Below, one piece after another: positions 32,938 through 42,304 of a stretch of 61,771 bases of DNA; positions within the stretch are counted from its first letter, which is position 1; every line of letters starts with the position of its first letter. The notes under the pieces were generated by a model. The model was given only the letters and a program-made list of their open reading frames with translations, had not been told where the DNA came from and made no database searches. The stretch is from a bacterium HR17 (GTDB lineage: Bacteria; Armatimonadota; Fervidibacteria; Fervidibacterales; Fervidibacteraceae). The stretch is from the NCBI GenBank assembly GCA_002898575.1, contig BEHT01000020.1, forward strand, positions 1 to 61,771. Reading direction: 5' to 3'. A program made the position numbers and the translations under genes.

Positions 32938-34390
32938 CGCGCTTCACCACCTCGTTGACCGTGATGCGTAAGGTTCCATCTGCCATGACGACTTCGGCGT
33001 TGTGCGCGACGGTGAGATGCGCCGCACGGGTCAGCACCCGCTTCGTTTGCGGGTCACGCACCAACGCATAGCCCCGCTGTAGGACGGCGTAAGGGCTCAG
33101 CGCCTCTAACTTGCCTGCCAATGCTGCTAGGGTGCGGTGGCGTCGTTCTATGGCGGCAGCGACCGCCGCCTGCAGCCGTTCGGTATAGCGTGCCAACCGT
33201 TCCCGCCACTGCCCCAATTGGGCGTGTGGGCTGCAACACACGAGCCGATGTGCCAGTTCCATCCAGCGTCGCCGCTGAACAGCGATGCGTTGATAGGCGT
33301 GAGCGTCCAATCGCATACTTGCATCGTCCAACCTTTGCCAAAAACCGCCGCATAAACTGAGCGGGTCAGCGAAACAGCGCCGTTCACTGAACTGCAACAA
33401 CCGTTCGCGCAGTTGACGCAGCCGATGCCGCACCGCTTGTTGCAAACGGGAGTCCAACTGGCGCAAACGGTTGAACAACTCCTGGCGGTCTGGCACGACC
33501 CGTTGGACAGCCGCTGTCGGTGTCGGGGCACGCCAATCGGCGGCGAAATCCGTCAGGACGACATCCACTTCGTGTCCGACAGCACTCACTGTCGGGATGC
33601 GTGACTCGGCAACCGCCCGGACGACCGTTTCCTCATTGAACGCCCAAAGGTCTTCAATAGAACCGCCGCCGCGCCCGACAATGAGCACATCCAGTTTGCC
33701 GACGGCTTGCGCCACCGCTGGGGAGTTTGCCAATCGGATAGCGCGCACCAGCGACGCCGGCGCTTCAGCGCCTTGCACAAAGGCTGCAAAGACAACGATT
33801 TCCACGCCAGCGTGACGCTCGCGGGCGATACGCACCATGTCCCGCAAAGCAGCGGCGTCAAGGGAAGTAACGATGCCGATGCGTTCGGGGAAAGACGGCA
33901 ATGCGCGCTTGCGCTGTGGGTCAAACAGTCCCTCGGCTTGTAATTTGCATCGCGTCTCTTCAAACCGTTGCCACCAAAAGCCTTTACTGACTTCACAGAG
34001 GACCGTCGTCGCTTCAATCTGCAACTCACCGCCCCGGCGAGATACCCGCACGCTCCCCAACACTTTCACGCGTTCGCCCTCGCGCGGCATTTTTTTGAGC
34101 GTTTTTACCCGCTCCCGCCACATCACCCCCGAAATCTGGCTGTGCTCGTCACGCAAGGTAAAGTAAACATGTCCGCTTTGCCACACTTGCCAGCGCGAGA
34201 TTTCGCCCTGCACCCAAATCCGCTGTAAGAGGCTGTCCTCGTTTAACAACTGCCGCACATAGTTGTTGACCTCAGTAACGCTCCAGACCGTCTGGATCTC
34301 GTGCCAACCCTCACACTCAACGCGTTGCACGAACGCCTGCCACAGTTCGTCGGCGTCGGTTTCCGAAAACTGCTCTGACCAAGCGTCCAT
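32918..34390 (-). CDS. xseA: Exonuclease VII large subunit
   Basis: Catalytic subunit of exonuclease VII, which degrades single-stranded DNA from both ends. The 490-residue protein has an N-terminal OB-fold tRNA_anti-like domain (WVQGEISRW, HVYFTLRDEHSQISGVMW), the catalytic domain (IGIVTSLDAAALRDM, VGRGGGSIEDLWAFNEE, SAVGHEVDVVLTDFAADWRAPTPTAA) and a coiled-coil C-terminal region. The ~35 residues before the OB-fold are longer than in E. coli XseA. ATG 34390 follows GGAGGTGG by 5 nt. First gene of the xseA-xseB-ispA run; divergent from the HEAT-repeat gene. Confidence 0.95.
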   Translation of the reverse strand: MDAWSEQFSETDADELWQAFVQRVECEGWHEIQTVWSVTEVNNYVRQLLNEDSLLQRIWVQGEISRWQVWQSGHVYFTLRDEHSQISGVMWRERVKTLKKMPREGERVKVLGSVRVSRRGGELQIEATTVLCEVSKGFWWQRFEETRCKLQAEGLFDPQRKRALPSFPERIGIVTSLDAAALRDMVRIARERHAGVEIVVFAAFVQGAEAPASLVRAIRLANSPAVAQAVGKLDVLIVGRGGGSIEDLWAFNEETVVRAVAESRIPTVSAVGHEVDVVLTDFAADWRAPTPTAAVQRVVPDRQELFNRLRQLDSRLQQAVRHRLRQLRERLLQFSERRCFADPLSLCGGFWQRLDDASMRLDAHAYQRIAVQRRRWMELAHRLVCCSPHAQLGQWRERLARYTERLQAAVAAAIERRHRTLAALAGKLEALSPYAVLQRGYALVRDPQTKRVLTRAAHLTVAHNAEVVMADGTLRITVNEVVKRDGSSTL

Positions 34391-34495
34391 AAACGCCACC
34401 TCCACCTACCCATTTTGTCATCGGCGCCCCGCTGTTGCCTATCGGCGCGATGCTTCGCAGGGCAATGGCACAATCTTTGCTGGGTGGTAATTGCC

Positions 34496-36484
34496 ATGCG
34501 GCGGTATCGGCTATGGCTTGCAGCGCTGCCGTTCTGCGGTCTTGGCGTTTTGGCGCTGCTGCGTTGGTTGCCTGCGTCACCCGTTGACGCGGCGTTACGG
34601 GAACTCGCCAGCCCTGACGCCACCCAGCGGCGGGCAGCGTTGCGTCGGTTACAAGACGCTTTGCCGACGATGGCGCTCCCGCACGAACAGCGCCGACAGT
34701 TGACCGACCGTTTGGTCGCTTTGGCGGAGCATGACCCGAACGCGACCGTGCGGTTGCAAGCGTTGGCGTTGCTGCCGATGGTGCAAGCACCCATTGCGAC
34801 CGTCCGGCGGTTAGCCTTGCGCGCCTTAAAGCGTTCGGCAGCAGAAGCCTACTGGGCGACGGAAGTGCTGCCGCAGGTCGCTGATGCAACGACTTGGGAG
34901 CGTCTGATGGACGCTTATGAGCGAAGGACCACAGAGCATCTGCACCCCGTTCAGCGCGACCGTTTAGTGCGGTTGTTGCGCCAATTGCCTCCGACCCATT
35001 GGCGGCGTTTGTGTCGGCGCATCGGACAACGCCCATCTGTGTGGCAACCTATCGTGGCAGGTTTGCGGGCGCCGTCAGCGGCAACACGACGGGAACTGGT
35101 GCGGTGCGCCTTGAGCGATGATGCCGCGACGCGCGAGGGGGCATTGCTGTTGCTGACGCGCTTTCCGCCCGACCCCCAAGAGGCAGCGCACCTTGCGCCG
35201 TTGGCACACCATCCCGACCCCAAGGTGCGCGAAGCCGTGTTCCGCATTTTCGCCCAAGCGCCATCGCGACAAATCCTTGCGCAACTGAAAGCAGCGCTGA
35301 ACGCGCCGCCGCCTATCGCGCACTATGCCAGCATTGCGCTGCTGCGCCTGGGTTCGTTGCACCCTGAAGAAGGGCGCAAATTGCTGAAGCGCCCCGACGC
35401 TGTGTTGCGGGCACAAGGGGCGTTAGCCCTCGCGCCTTCCGACGATGAACGCGATTTTCAACAACTTTGTGCGGCGCTGCACGATGCCGACTTGGAAGTC
35501 GTTCGCACCGCTGCCGCCGCGCTGGCGGCGAAAGGGACAAAGGGCATCACGGCAGTTTTGCGGTTCTATCGCGCTGAACCGCGCCCCGAACGCCGTGCGG
35601 CGCTGTTGGGCGGCATCGCGGGCGTCGCACATCCGCAAGTGATCGCGATGTTGGTCGCCGCGCTGAAAGGCGGCGATTGGCGTGAACGCGCCGTCGCGCT
35701 GTCGGGTTTGGCGTTGCAAAGGGATAAAGCCTTGCCTGCGATTGAGGCGTTGACGCAATCGCCTCATCGCGAGGAGCGGTTGGCTGCCGTTGATGCTCTC
35801 AACGCTATCGGCACACCAGCGGCGTTGAAAAAGTTGCTGCGGTTGGCGCAAACGGAAACTGACCCGCAAGTGCAGGCGCAGGCGCTGACGACGCTCAGCA
35901 ACCGCCGCGTCAAAGAAGCCTTGCCCTTGTTGGCGCAAGCGCTGCGGTCAAAGGACACCGATTTGGCAAGTTGCGCGGCGTTCGGGTTGACCCGCTACGG
36001 TGCGCAAGGGCGGGGCATTTTGCGCGATGCGTTGCAGCACACCAGCGACCCGCAAACGCGTCATCTCGTAGCGCGTGCGTTAGCCATCGCTGGCGATAAA
36101 GCGGGCATGAGCGAACTGACGAGACGGTTGAGCGCTAACTTGTCTGAAGACCAACGGACCGCGCTGTTGCAATCGTTGGCGCGCGCTGGCGACCCAAAGG
36201 CATTACAGGAACTCGTAGAGTTGCTGGGCAGCGACCGACCCTTGACGCGCTTACGGGCGCGAGCGGCGCTGTTTGCGGTCGGCGGGCTTGCGGTGCCGGC
36301 GCTTATGAACGCCTTAAACGATGCCAACCCGCGACGGCGCGCGGAAGCGGCGCTGTTGCTGGGTGCGTTGCGGGCGACGGTTGCCCGTGAGAAATTGGTG
36401 GCGCTGACGGCAGACAACGACCCGCAAGTGCGCGACGCCGCTCAACGGGCGTTGGCGCGCTTGGATGTGTTGCCACTGCCGTGA
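34496..36484 (+). CDS. Membrane-anchored HEAT-repeat protein
   Basis: 662-residue protein with one N-terminal hydrophobic segment (LWLAALPFCGLGVLALLRWL) followed by about fifteen HEAT/PBS-lyase-like helical repeats. The repeats show the usual spacing of ~30 residues with motifs such as DPKVREAVFRIFA, DLEVVRTAAAALA, DPQVQAQALTTLS and DPQVRDAAQRALARL. Such repeat stacks act as protein-binding scaffolds; no catalytic domain is seen. ATG 34496 follows GGGTGGT by 7 nt. ychF starts 31 nt after its stop on the same strand. Partners are unknown. Confidence 0.85.
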   Translation: MRRYRLWLAALPFCGLGVLALLRWLPASPVDAALRELASPDATQRRAALRRLQDALPTMALPHEQRRQLTDRLVALAEHDPNATVRLQALALLPMVQAPIATVRRLALRALKRSAAEAYWATEVLPQVADATTWERLMDAYERRTTEHLHPVQRDRLVRLLRQLPPTHWRRLCRRIGQRPSVWQPIVAGLRAPSAATRRELVRCALSDDAATREGALLLLTRFPPDPQEAAHLAPLAHHPDPKVREAVFRIFAQAPSRQILAQLKAALNAPPPIAHYASIALLRLGSLHPEEGRKLLKRPDAVLRAQGALALAPSDDERDFQQLCAALHDADLEVVRTAAAALAAKGTKGITAVLRFYRAEPRPERRAALLGGIAGVAHPQVIAMLVAALKGGDWRERAVALSGLALQRDKALPAIEALTQSPHREERLAAVDALNAIGTPAALKKLLRLAQTETDPQVQAQALTTLSNRRVKEALPLLAQALRSKDTDLASCAAFGLTRYGAQGRGILRDALQHTSDPQTRHLVARALAIAGDKAGMSELTRRLSANLSEDQRTALLQSLARAGDPKALQELVELLGSDRPLTRLRARAALFAVGGLAVPALMNALNDANPRRRAEAALLLGALRATVAREKLVALTADNDPQVRDAAQRALARLDVLPLP

Positions 36485-36515
36485 ACGGAAACAACCAAGG
36501 AGCGTGCACGCTGCG

Positions 36516-37613
36516 ATGCACGAAGTCGGTATCGTTGGGCTGCCCAATGTCGGCAAGTCCACGCTGTTTAACGCCCTTACCCGCGCCCACGCGGCGGTCA
36601 GCAACTACCCGTTTTGCACGATTGAGCCCAACGAAGCCGTCGTCGCTGTTCCTGACCGGCGCCTTTACGCGTTGGCGCAAATTGTCGGGCAAGAGCGGGT
36701 CGTGCCCGCCACCTTCAAATTCGTGGACATCGCAGGGCTCGTCCGTAATGCCCACAAGGGCGAAGGGTTGGGCAACCAGTTTCTTAGCCACATCCGCAGC
36801 GTAGACGCCATCGTCCATGTCGTCCGTTGCTTCGTTGACCCGACCATCATCCATGTAGAGACAACTGTTGACCCCGTGCGGGATGCGGAAATCGTGGAAC
36901 TGGAACTGATAATGGCGGACTTGGAAGTCGTGGAGCGGCGCTACCAGCGGATCAGCAAAATTGCCCGCAGCGGCGACACAGAAACGAAAGGGGAAGCAGC
37001 GCTGCTGGAAAAGGTGTGGGCACATTTGAACGCAGGGCGACCGTTACGCACCTTGCCGCTGAGCAAAGAGGAGCGGGAACGATTGAAGCCCTACCAACTG
37101 CTAACGCTGAAGCCGATGCTGCTGATCGGCAACGTGGACGAGACACCCGAGAGCCACGCCATTTTTGAGCGCTTAAAAGCGTGGGCGAACGAGCGCGAAC
37201 TGACAGCGTTACCCATCAACGCTCGTTTGGCAGCGGAACTAACAGAACTGGACGAAGCGGACGCAGCGGAACTGGCACAACTCTATGGCGACGAAGTGCA
37301 GGCATTGGAGCAAATTGTGCGGGCGGCGTTTGAATTGCTTGATGTCGTCGTGTTCTTCACACCCGTCGGTAAGGAAGTGACGGCGTGGGTCGTGCCCAGA
37401 GGCACGCCCATCGTGAAGGCGGCGGGCAAAATTCATTCGGACATGGAAGCAGGTTTCATCCGCGCTGAAGTCATCCCTTTTGAGCGGCTCAAGCAAGCGG
37501 GCTCGTGGGACGCCGCTAAAGAGCGCGGCTGGGTAGACATCAAGGGCAAGGATTATGAAGTGCAGGACGGCGATGTCGTCGTCATCCGATTCCAACCCCG
37601 CAGCCAGAGGTGA
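36516..37613 (+). CDS. ychF: Ribosome-binding ATPase YchF (Obg-like)
   Basis: 365-residue P-loop protein of the Obg superfamily; YchF prefers ATP and binds the ribosome. It begins with GIVGLPNVGKSTLFNAL (G1), has DIAGLVRNAHKGEGLGNQFL (G3 and switch), a coiled-coil insertion (~130-200), and a C-terminal TGS domain (VVVFFTPVGKEVTAWVV). Where GTPases have NKxD the sequence reads IGNVDE, as expected for YchF. ATG 36516 is 13 nt after AAGGAG, rather far, so an in-frame GTG four codons earlier is possible. The first Uma2 gene begins 6 nt after the stop. Confidence 0.95.
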   Translation: MHEVGIVGLPNVGKSTLFNALTRAHAAVSNYPFCTIEPNEAVVAVPDRRLYALAQIVGQERVVPATFKFVDIAGLVRNAHKGEGLGNQFLSHIRSVDAIVHVVRCFVDPTIIHVETTVDPVRDAEIVELELIMADLEVVERRYQRISKIARSGDTETKGEAALLEKVWAHLNAGRPLRTLPLSKEERERLKPYQLLTLKPMLLIGNVDETPESHAIFERLKAWANERELTALPINARLAAELTELDEADAAELAQLYGDEVQALEQIVRAAFELLDVVVFFTPVGKEVTAWVVPRGTPIVKAAGKIHSDMEAGFIRAEVIPFERLKQAGSWDAAKERGWVDIKGKDYEVQDGDVVVIRFQPRSQR

Positions 37614-37619
37614 CCTTGC

Positions 37620-38159
37620 ATGGCGGTCGTAGCGAAGCGGACTTGGACAGACGAAGAACTGCTGAAAATCAAGCACGAAGGTAAGGTGGAGCTGGTGGAC
37701 GGTGAGGTGATTTTTATGCCTCCTGCGGGATTGGAGCAGGGGGGTATCAGTGCGGACTTGCTGACGCGCCTGAACAATTATGTTCGGCGGCACAAGTTGG
37801 GACGGGTGTTTGACGCTCAGACAGGCTTTCGCCCCCACAACAACATGCGCGCACCTGATATCGCTTTCGTCAGCAAAGAGCGATTGCCCCAAAAGTTGCC
37901 CAAGGGTTTTTTGCAGGTGGCACCGGATTTGGTCGTGGAAGTTTTCGGACCGCACGAGACAGTAGGGGACTATGAGGGGAAGGTGCAAGAGTATTTGAGT
38001 TGGGGCGTTCGGTTGATTTGGCTCGTTGACCCCAACACTCAAACGGTGACGGTCATCCGACAAAACGGCGAACGAAAGACGCTGAAAGGCAACGATGTCC
38101 TCAGCGGCGAAGAGGTCGTCCCCGGCTTCAAAATCCGTGTCAAGACGATCTTCGCGTGA
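37620..38159 (+). CDS. Uma2 family PD-(D/E)XK nuclease-like protein, copy 1
   Basis: 179-residue Uma2 (DUF820) protein; the family has a PD-(D/E)XK nuclease fold and expands greatly in some bacteria, with no established physiological role. The N-terminus [27 protein letters not shown] is typical. [12 protein letters not shown] and [12 protein letters not shown] supply the catalytic-type D and ExK-like residues, and [21 protein letters not shown] is the conserved C-terminal core. ATG 37620 is 6 nt after the ychF stop. Residues 40-52 (LEQGGISADLLTR) differ from copy 2, which is otherwise nearly identical. Confidence 0.9.
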   Translation: MAVVAKRTWTDEELLKIKHEGKVELVDGEVIFMPPAGLEQGGISADLLTRLNNYVRRHKLGRVFDAQTGFRPHNNMRAPDIAFVSKERLPQKLPKGFLQVAPDLVVEVFGPHETVGDYEGKVQEYLSWGVRLIWLVDPNTQTVTVIRQNGERKTLKGNDVLSGEEVVPGFKIRVKTIFA

Positions 38160-38170
38160 GGTGACCTTGC

Positions 38171-38710
38171 ATGGCGGTCGCAGCGAAGCGGACTTGGACA
38201 GACGAAGAACTGCTGAAAATCAAGCACGAAGGTAAGGTGGAGTTGGTGGACGGTGAGGTGATTTTTATGCCTCCTGCGGGAGCGGAGCAGGGCGCAGTAA
38301 GCATGGATTTGGCGACGCGCCTGAACAATTATGTTCGGCGGCACAAGTTGGGACGGGTGTTTGACGCTCAGACAGGCTTTCGCCCCCACAACAACATGCG
38401 CGCACCTGATATCGCTTTCGTCAGCAAAGAGCGATTGCCCCAAAAGTTGCCCAAGGGTTTTTTGCAGGTGGCACCGGATTTGGTCGTGGAAGTTTTCGGA
38501 CCGCACGAGACAGTAGGGGACTATGAGGGGAAGGTGCAAGAGTATTTGAGTTGGGGCGTTCGGTTGATTTGGCTCGTTGACCCCAACACTCAAACGGTGA
38601 CGGTCATCCGACAAAACGGCGAACGAAAGACGCTGAAAGGCAACGATGTCCTCAGCGGCGAAGAGGTCGTCCCCGGCTTCAAAATCCGTGTCAAGACGAT
38701 CTTCGCGTGA
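38171..38710 (+). CDS. Uma2 family PD-(D/E)XK nuclease-like protein, copy 2
   Basis: Tandem copy of the preceding gene, 179 residues, starting 11 nt after its stop. Apart from V4A and the patch [13 protein letters not shown] (about residues 40-52), the protein is identical to copy 1, and even third-codon positions match over the last ~380 bp. The patch lies in the helix following the first beta hairpin. Identity elsewhere implies very recent duplication or ongoing gene conversion. Confidence 0.9.
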   Translation: MAVAAKRTWTDEELLKIKHEGKVELVDGEVIFMPPAGAEQGAVSMDLATRLNNYVRRHKLGRVFDAQTGFRPHNNMRAPDIAFVSKERLPQKLPKGFLQVAPDLVVEVFGPHETVGDYEGKVQEYLSWGVRLIWLVDPNTQTVTVIRQNGERKTLKGNDVLSGEEVVPGFKIRVKTIFA

Positions 38711-38726
38711 CGAAGGGGGATGCAGC

Positions 38727-40187
38727 ATGGAACTGTGGCGGTTAACGGTGCACGAAGCCCATGAGTTGCTAAAGCGGCGGGAAATTTCGGCGACGGAGTT
38801 GACCAAAGCCGTTTTGGAACGCATCAGCCAAGTGGACGGCAAGGTGCAGGCGTTCCTGACGGTCACCGACGAACTGGCGCTGAAGATGGCGGAAGACGCC
38901 GACCGACGGTTCGCCAGCGGCGAGGGTATTACGCCGTTGACGGGCATCCCCATCGCCATTAAGGATAACATGTGCACGAAGGGCGTTCGCACGACTTGTG
39001 CGTCTAAAATCCTGCATAACTTCGTCCCACCTTACGACGCGACGGTCGTCGCCAAGTTGAAAGAGGCGGGCGCAGTCTTCATCGGCAAGACCAACATGGA
39101 CGAGTTTGCGATGGGGTCGTCCACCGAGTTTTCGGGGTTCTTTCCGACCCACAACCCTTGGGATTTGAGCCGCGTGCCGGGCGGTAGCAGCGGTGGCAGC
39201 GCTGCAGCGGTGGCGGCAGGCGAATGCTTGGCGGCGCTGGGCAGCGACACGGGGGGCTCTATCCGCCAGCCCGCCGCCTTTTGTGGTGTCGTCGGGCTGA
39301 AACCGACCTACGGGCGCGTGAGCCGTTACGGGCTTGTCGCTTTCGCGTCGTCGCTAGACCAAATCGGACCGATGACGCGGGATGTCACTGATTGCGCCTT
39401 GCTGCTGAACGCCATCGCCGGGCACGACCCAATGGACAGCACTTCCATCCCGCAACCCGTCCCCGATTACACGCAGGCGTTGGTCGCCGATGTTAAAGGG
39501 ATGCGTATCGGGTTGCCCCGCGAATATTTCGGTGACGGTATTGACCTGCAAGTGGCGGCGATAGTGCAGCAGGCAGCTGAGCGGTTGGCGCAAGCCGGCG
39601 CAGAGTTAGTGGAAGTGAGTTTGCCGACGACCGAATACGCTTTGGCGGCTTACTACATCATTGCCCCCGCCGAAGCGTCCAGCAACTTGGCACGCTACGA
39701 CGGCGTGCAATACGGCTACCGTGCGCCTGTCGCCGATGACATCGTGGCGATGTATTGCCGCACCCGCAAGGAAGGGTTCGGGCATGAAGTCAAACACCGC
39801 ATCATGCTGGGCACTTACACCTTGAGCGCGGGCTACTACGAAGCCTATTACTTGCGAGCGGCAAGAGTGCGCACGCTCATTCGGCGCGATTTTGAGCGGG
39901 CGTTTGAGCGGTGTGATGTGCTGCTGACGCCGACATCGCCCGTCCCACCGTTTCGGTTGGGCGAACGCACAGATGACCCCTTGCTGATGAAGATGAGCGA
40001 CATCTGCACCATCCCCGCCAACATGGCAGGGCTGCCCGCTATCAGCGTCCCGTGCGGTTTTCTGGACGGGTTGCCCGTCGGCGTGCAGTTTATCGGCAAA
40101 GTGCTGGATGAAATGACGCTGCTGCGCGTCGCTTTCACCTACGAACAACTTTCGGGCTACCGCAACTTGCTGGCACCAATTGGGTGA
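38727..40187 (+). CDS. gatA: Glutamyl-tRNA(Gln)/aspartyl-tRNA(Asn) amidotransferase subunit A
   Basis: Amidase subunit of GatCAB, which makes Gln-tRNA(Gln) and/or Asn-tRNA(Asn) by transamidation. The 486-residue protein has the amidase Ser-cisSer-Lys triad: lysine in [12 protein letters not shown], cis-serine in [15 protein letters not shown], nucleophile serine in [12 protein letters not shown]. Downstream [14 protein letters not shown] and [11 protein letters not shown] are typical GatA. ATG 38727 is 6 nt after GGGGGA. gatB and gatC are not adjacent, so the subunits must come from other loci. It lies between the Uma2 pair and nth. Confidence 0.95.
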   Translation: MELWRLTVHEAHELLKRREISATELTKAVLERISQVDGKVQAFLTVTDELALKMAEDADRRFASGEGITPLTGIPIAIKDNMCTKGVRTTCASKILHNFVPPYDATVVAKLKEAGAVFIGKTNMDEFAMGSSTEFSGFFPTHNPWDLSRVPGGSSGGSAAAVAAGECLAALGSDTGGSIRQPAAFCGVVGLKPTYGRVSRYGLVAFASSLDQIGPMTRDVTDCALLLNAIAGHDPMDSTSIPQPVPDYTQALVADVKGMRIGLPREYFGDGIDLQVAAIVQQAAERLAQAGAELVEVSLPTTEYALAAYYIIAPAEASSNLARYDGVQYGYRAPVADDIVAMYCRTRKEGFGHEVKHRIMLGTYTLSAGYYEAYYLRAARVRTLIRRDFERAFERCDVLLTPTSPVPPFRLGERTDDPLLMKMSDICTIPANMAGLPAISVPCGFLDGLPVGVQFIGKVLDEMTLLRVAFTYEQLSGYRNLLAPIG

Positions 40188-40239
40188 TGCGCGACGCCCA
40201 CCGCGCGCCGTCGTGAAAGGAGCGACGAAAAGGTTGTGC

Positions 40240-40941
40240 GTGGATGAAACGACCATCCGTGAAGTGGACCGACGGCTGCTGGCAATGTATGGCGACAAGC
40301 AGTGGCAGCAGCGGGCGGAACCGTTGGACGAGTTGATTTTGACCGTGCTGTCGCAGCACACTAACGACCTCAACCGCGACAAAGCCTTCTCCGAATTGAA
40401 GCGGTGTTTTCCGCGATGGGCGCAGGTGCTCCAAGCGCCGACGAAAATGGTTGCTGCCGCCATCAAAGTCGCGGGGCTCGCCAATCAAAAAGCACCCCGC
40501 ATCAAAGCCATCTTGCAGCGCATCGCCGCAGCGAACGGCGGCAAGTTGACCTTGGACTTCCTCAGCACGGTGCCCGTGCCCGATGCGCTGGCGTGGTTGC
40601 AGCAGTTGCCCGGCGTCGGTCCGAAAACGGCAGCGTGCGTGTTGCTGTTTGGTTTCGGTAAGCCGGTTTTCCCAGTAGACACACACATTTACCGCATCGC
40701 CAAGCGGTTGGGGTGGATCGCCCCGAAGGTGAGTGAAGCCCGCGCCAACGCGGTGCTGGACAGCATCGTCCCAGACGACATCAAGTATCGGCTGCATTTG
40801 AACCTCATCCAGCACGGGCGCAAGGTGTGCCGGGCGCAACGCCCGCGCTGCGCGGTTTGCCCGCTGACCGATTTGTGCGCCTATTTCCGCGCCGTCGGGT
40901 CGCAAAACGCGGCGTCCAGCCAAACCGCTGAAATGCGGTAG
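40240..40941 (+). CDS. nth: Endonuclease III (DNA glycosylase/AP lyase)
   Basis: Removes oxidised pyrimidines and cuts the AP site. The ~233-residue protein has LILTVLSQHTND, the helix-hairpin-helix PGVGPKTA with the catalytic lysine, VDTHIYRIAKR with the catalytic aspartate 18 residues later, and the iron-sulfur motif C-X6-C-X2-C-X5-C (CRAQRPRC.AVC.PLTDLC). Start uncertain: GTG 40240 follows AAAAGG; TTG 40234 or GTG 40213 are possible. This is the housekeeping member of the superfamily and a useful comparison for the divergent glycosylase at 20.5 kb. It follows gatA by 52 bp. Confidence 0.93.
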   Translation: MDETTIREVDRRLLAMYGDKQWQQRAEPLDELILTVLSQHTNDLNRDKAFSELKRCFPRWAQVLQAPTKMVAAAIKVAGLANQKAPRIKAILQRIAAANGGKLTLDFLSTVPVPDALAWLQQLPGVGPKTAACVLLFGFGKPVFPVDTHIYRIAKRLGWIAPKVSEARANAVLDSIVPDDIKYRLHLNLIQHGRKVCRAQRPRCAVCPLTDLCAYFRAVGSQNAASSQTAEMR

Positions 40942-40957
40942 GGCGCAGACTCCCCGA

Positions 40958-42223
40958 TCACTCCAGCGGCACGGGCAACACGCAAACAGGTGTCGGGATG
41001 GCTAATTGCTGCCCCGTCGGTCGCAAGTTGCCTGTTTGGTCAATACGAAAGATGACGAGGTTGTCGGTGTCTTGGTTGGCGACGAGCAAGTAAGTGCCTG
41101 TCGGGTCAACGGCGAAATGGCGGGGCGTCTTGCCTTGCGTTGGGACCTGCCCCAGCGGGCGCAACCGTCCATCGGCTTCAATAGCGAAAACGGCGATGCT
41201 GTTGTGCCCGCGATTGGAGCCGTAAAGGAATTTGCCCGACGGATGCACTTGCACTTCCGCTGTCCAGTTGTCACCCGAAAAACCTTCTGGCAGCGTGGAC
41301 ACCGTCTGGATTTCGGTCAGTGCGCCCCTTGAGGCATCGTAACGGAAAGCGGTGACGGTGGAGTTGAGTTCGTTAATGACGAAAGCAAAACGCCCGTTGG
41401 GGTGAAAGGCAAAGTGGCGCGGTCCGGCGCCCGGTGCGACCGCTGCAAAAGGCGGTTCATTGGGCGTCAGCGCACCTTTCGCCACATCAAAGCGGTAGAT
41501 GAGCACTTTGTCCAACCCCAAATCGGCGACGAAGACGAAACGGTTGGCAGCGTCCAAGTTAACCGAGTGGGCATGCGGTCCCTCTTGACGCTTAGGGTTG
41601 ACGCCTTTGCCTTCGTGTTGCACGACTGTCGTCGGTGCCCCCAAACGCCCGTCAGGCTCAACGGGCAAAACGGCGACAGAGCCTGTGCCGTAGTTGGCGA
41701 CCAACACGAAGCGCCCTTGCTTGTCAACGGTCAAGTGACAGGGAGCGGTGCCCTTGGACGGTTGCCGGTTGAGCAAGGTGAGTTTGCCTGTTGGTGGGTC
41801 AACGACGAAAGCGCTGACGGTGCCGGTCCGTTCGCCGTTGAACTCGCCGACTTCGTTGACAGCGTAAAGGAAGCGATGGCTGGGGTGAATCGCCAGAAAT
41901 GATGGGTTGGTGGCTTCCGCCACCAACACGGGTTCGGTCGGTGTGCCTGTCGTCAAATCCAACTCAAAGGCGTAAATGCCTTTGCTGCCACGATAGGTGT
42001 AAGTGCCGACATAAACGCGCAAGCGTTGCGGTTGCGTCACCATCACCTTTCCACTCCCTTCGCGCCGTGGAGTTAGAGGACGCAACGGCGTGTTGGGACG
42101 GGGCGCATTCAGGTCATCCGACCGCAACACGGGCAGCGTCCCCTGCGTGCAACCCGCCAACAACACCAACAACCCGATGAGCCAACCCTTGCCCCATCGT
42201 TGCACCTTAAGCGCGTGGACCAT
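40958..42223 (-). CDS. Lactonase-family beta-propeller lipoprotein (YbhE/Pgl-like)
   Basis: 421-residue seven-bladed propeller of the 6-phosphogluconolactonase (PF10282) type. The N-terminus ends in a lipobox, LLVLLAGC, so it is probably a lipoprotein outside the cytoplasm, unlike the cytoplasmic E. coli Pgl. Blade motifs include VYVGTYT, NPSFLAIHPSHRFLYAVNE, GRFVLVANYGTGSVAVLP, GPHAHSVNLD, GPRHFAFHPNGRFAFV and TPRHFAVDPTGTYLLVANQ. ATG 42223 follows AAAAGGTG. Being exported, it more likely acts on an extracytoplasmic lactone or binds a polymer than in the pentose phosphate pathway. Confidence 0.88.
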   Translation of the reverse strand: MVHALKVQRWGKGWLIGLLVLLAGCTQGTLPVLRSDDLNAPRPNTPLRPLTPRREGSGKVMVTQPQRLRVYVGTYTYRGSKGIYAFELDLTTGTPTEPVLVAEATNPSFLAIHPSHRFLYAVNEVGEFNGERTGTVSAFVVDPPTGKLTLLNRQPSKGTAPCHLTVDKQGRFVLVANYGTGSVAVLPVEPDGRLGAPTTVVQHEGKGVNPKRQEGPHAHSVNLDAANRFVFVADLGLDKVLIYRFDVAKGALTPNEPPFAAVAPGAGPRHFAFHPNGRFAFVINELNSTVTAFRYDASRGALTEIQTVSTLPEGFSGDNWTAEVQVHPSGKFLYGSNRGHNSIAVFAIEADGRLRPLGQVPTQGKTPRHFAVDPTGTYLLVANQDTDNLVIFRIDQTGNLRPTGQQLAIPTPVCVLPVPLE

Positions 42224-42304
42224 CGTTGTCACCTTTTGGGCTCTCTTGCCCGCAGTTTTTGCCATGCGGCTTCAACATACTGCACGCGATGCGTGCACAC
42301 CCGT

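Larger units (their letters stand above)
37607..38710 (+). repeat. 551-bp tandem duplication containing two Uma2 genes
   Basis: The unit starting GAGGTGACCTTGCATGG at 37607 recurs at 38158, giving a 551-bp period that includes the ribosome binding site and whole gene. Outside a patch of about 45 bp (37732-37776 against 38283-38327), only two base differences are seen, while the patch is highly divergent. Confidence 0.95.
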
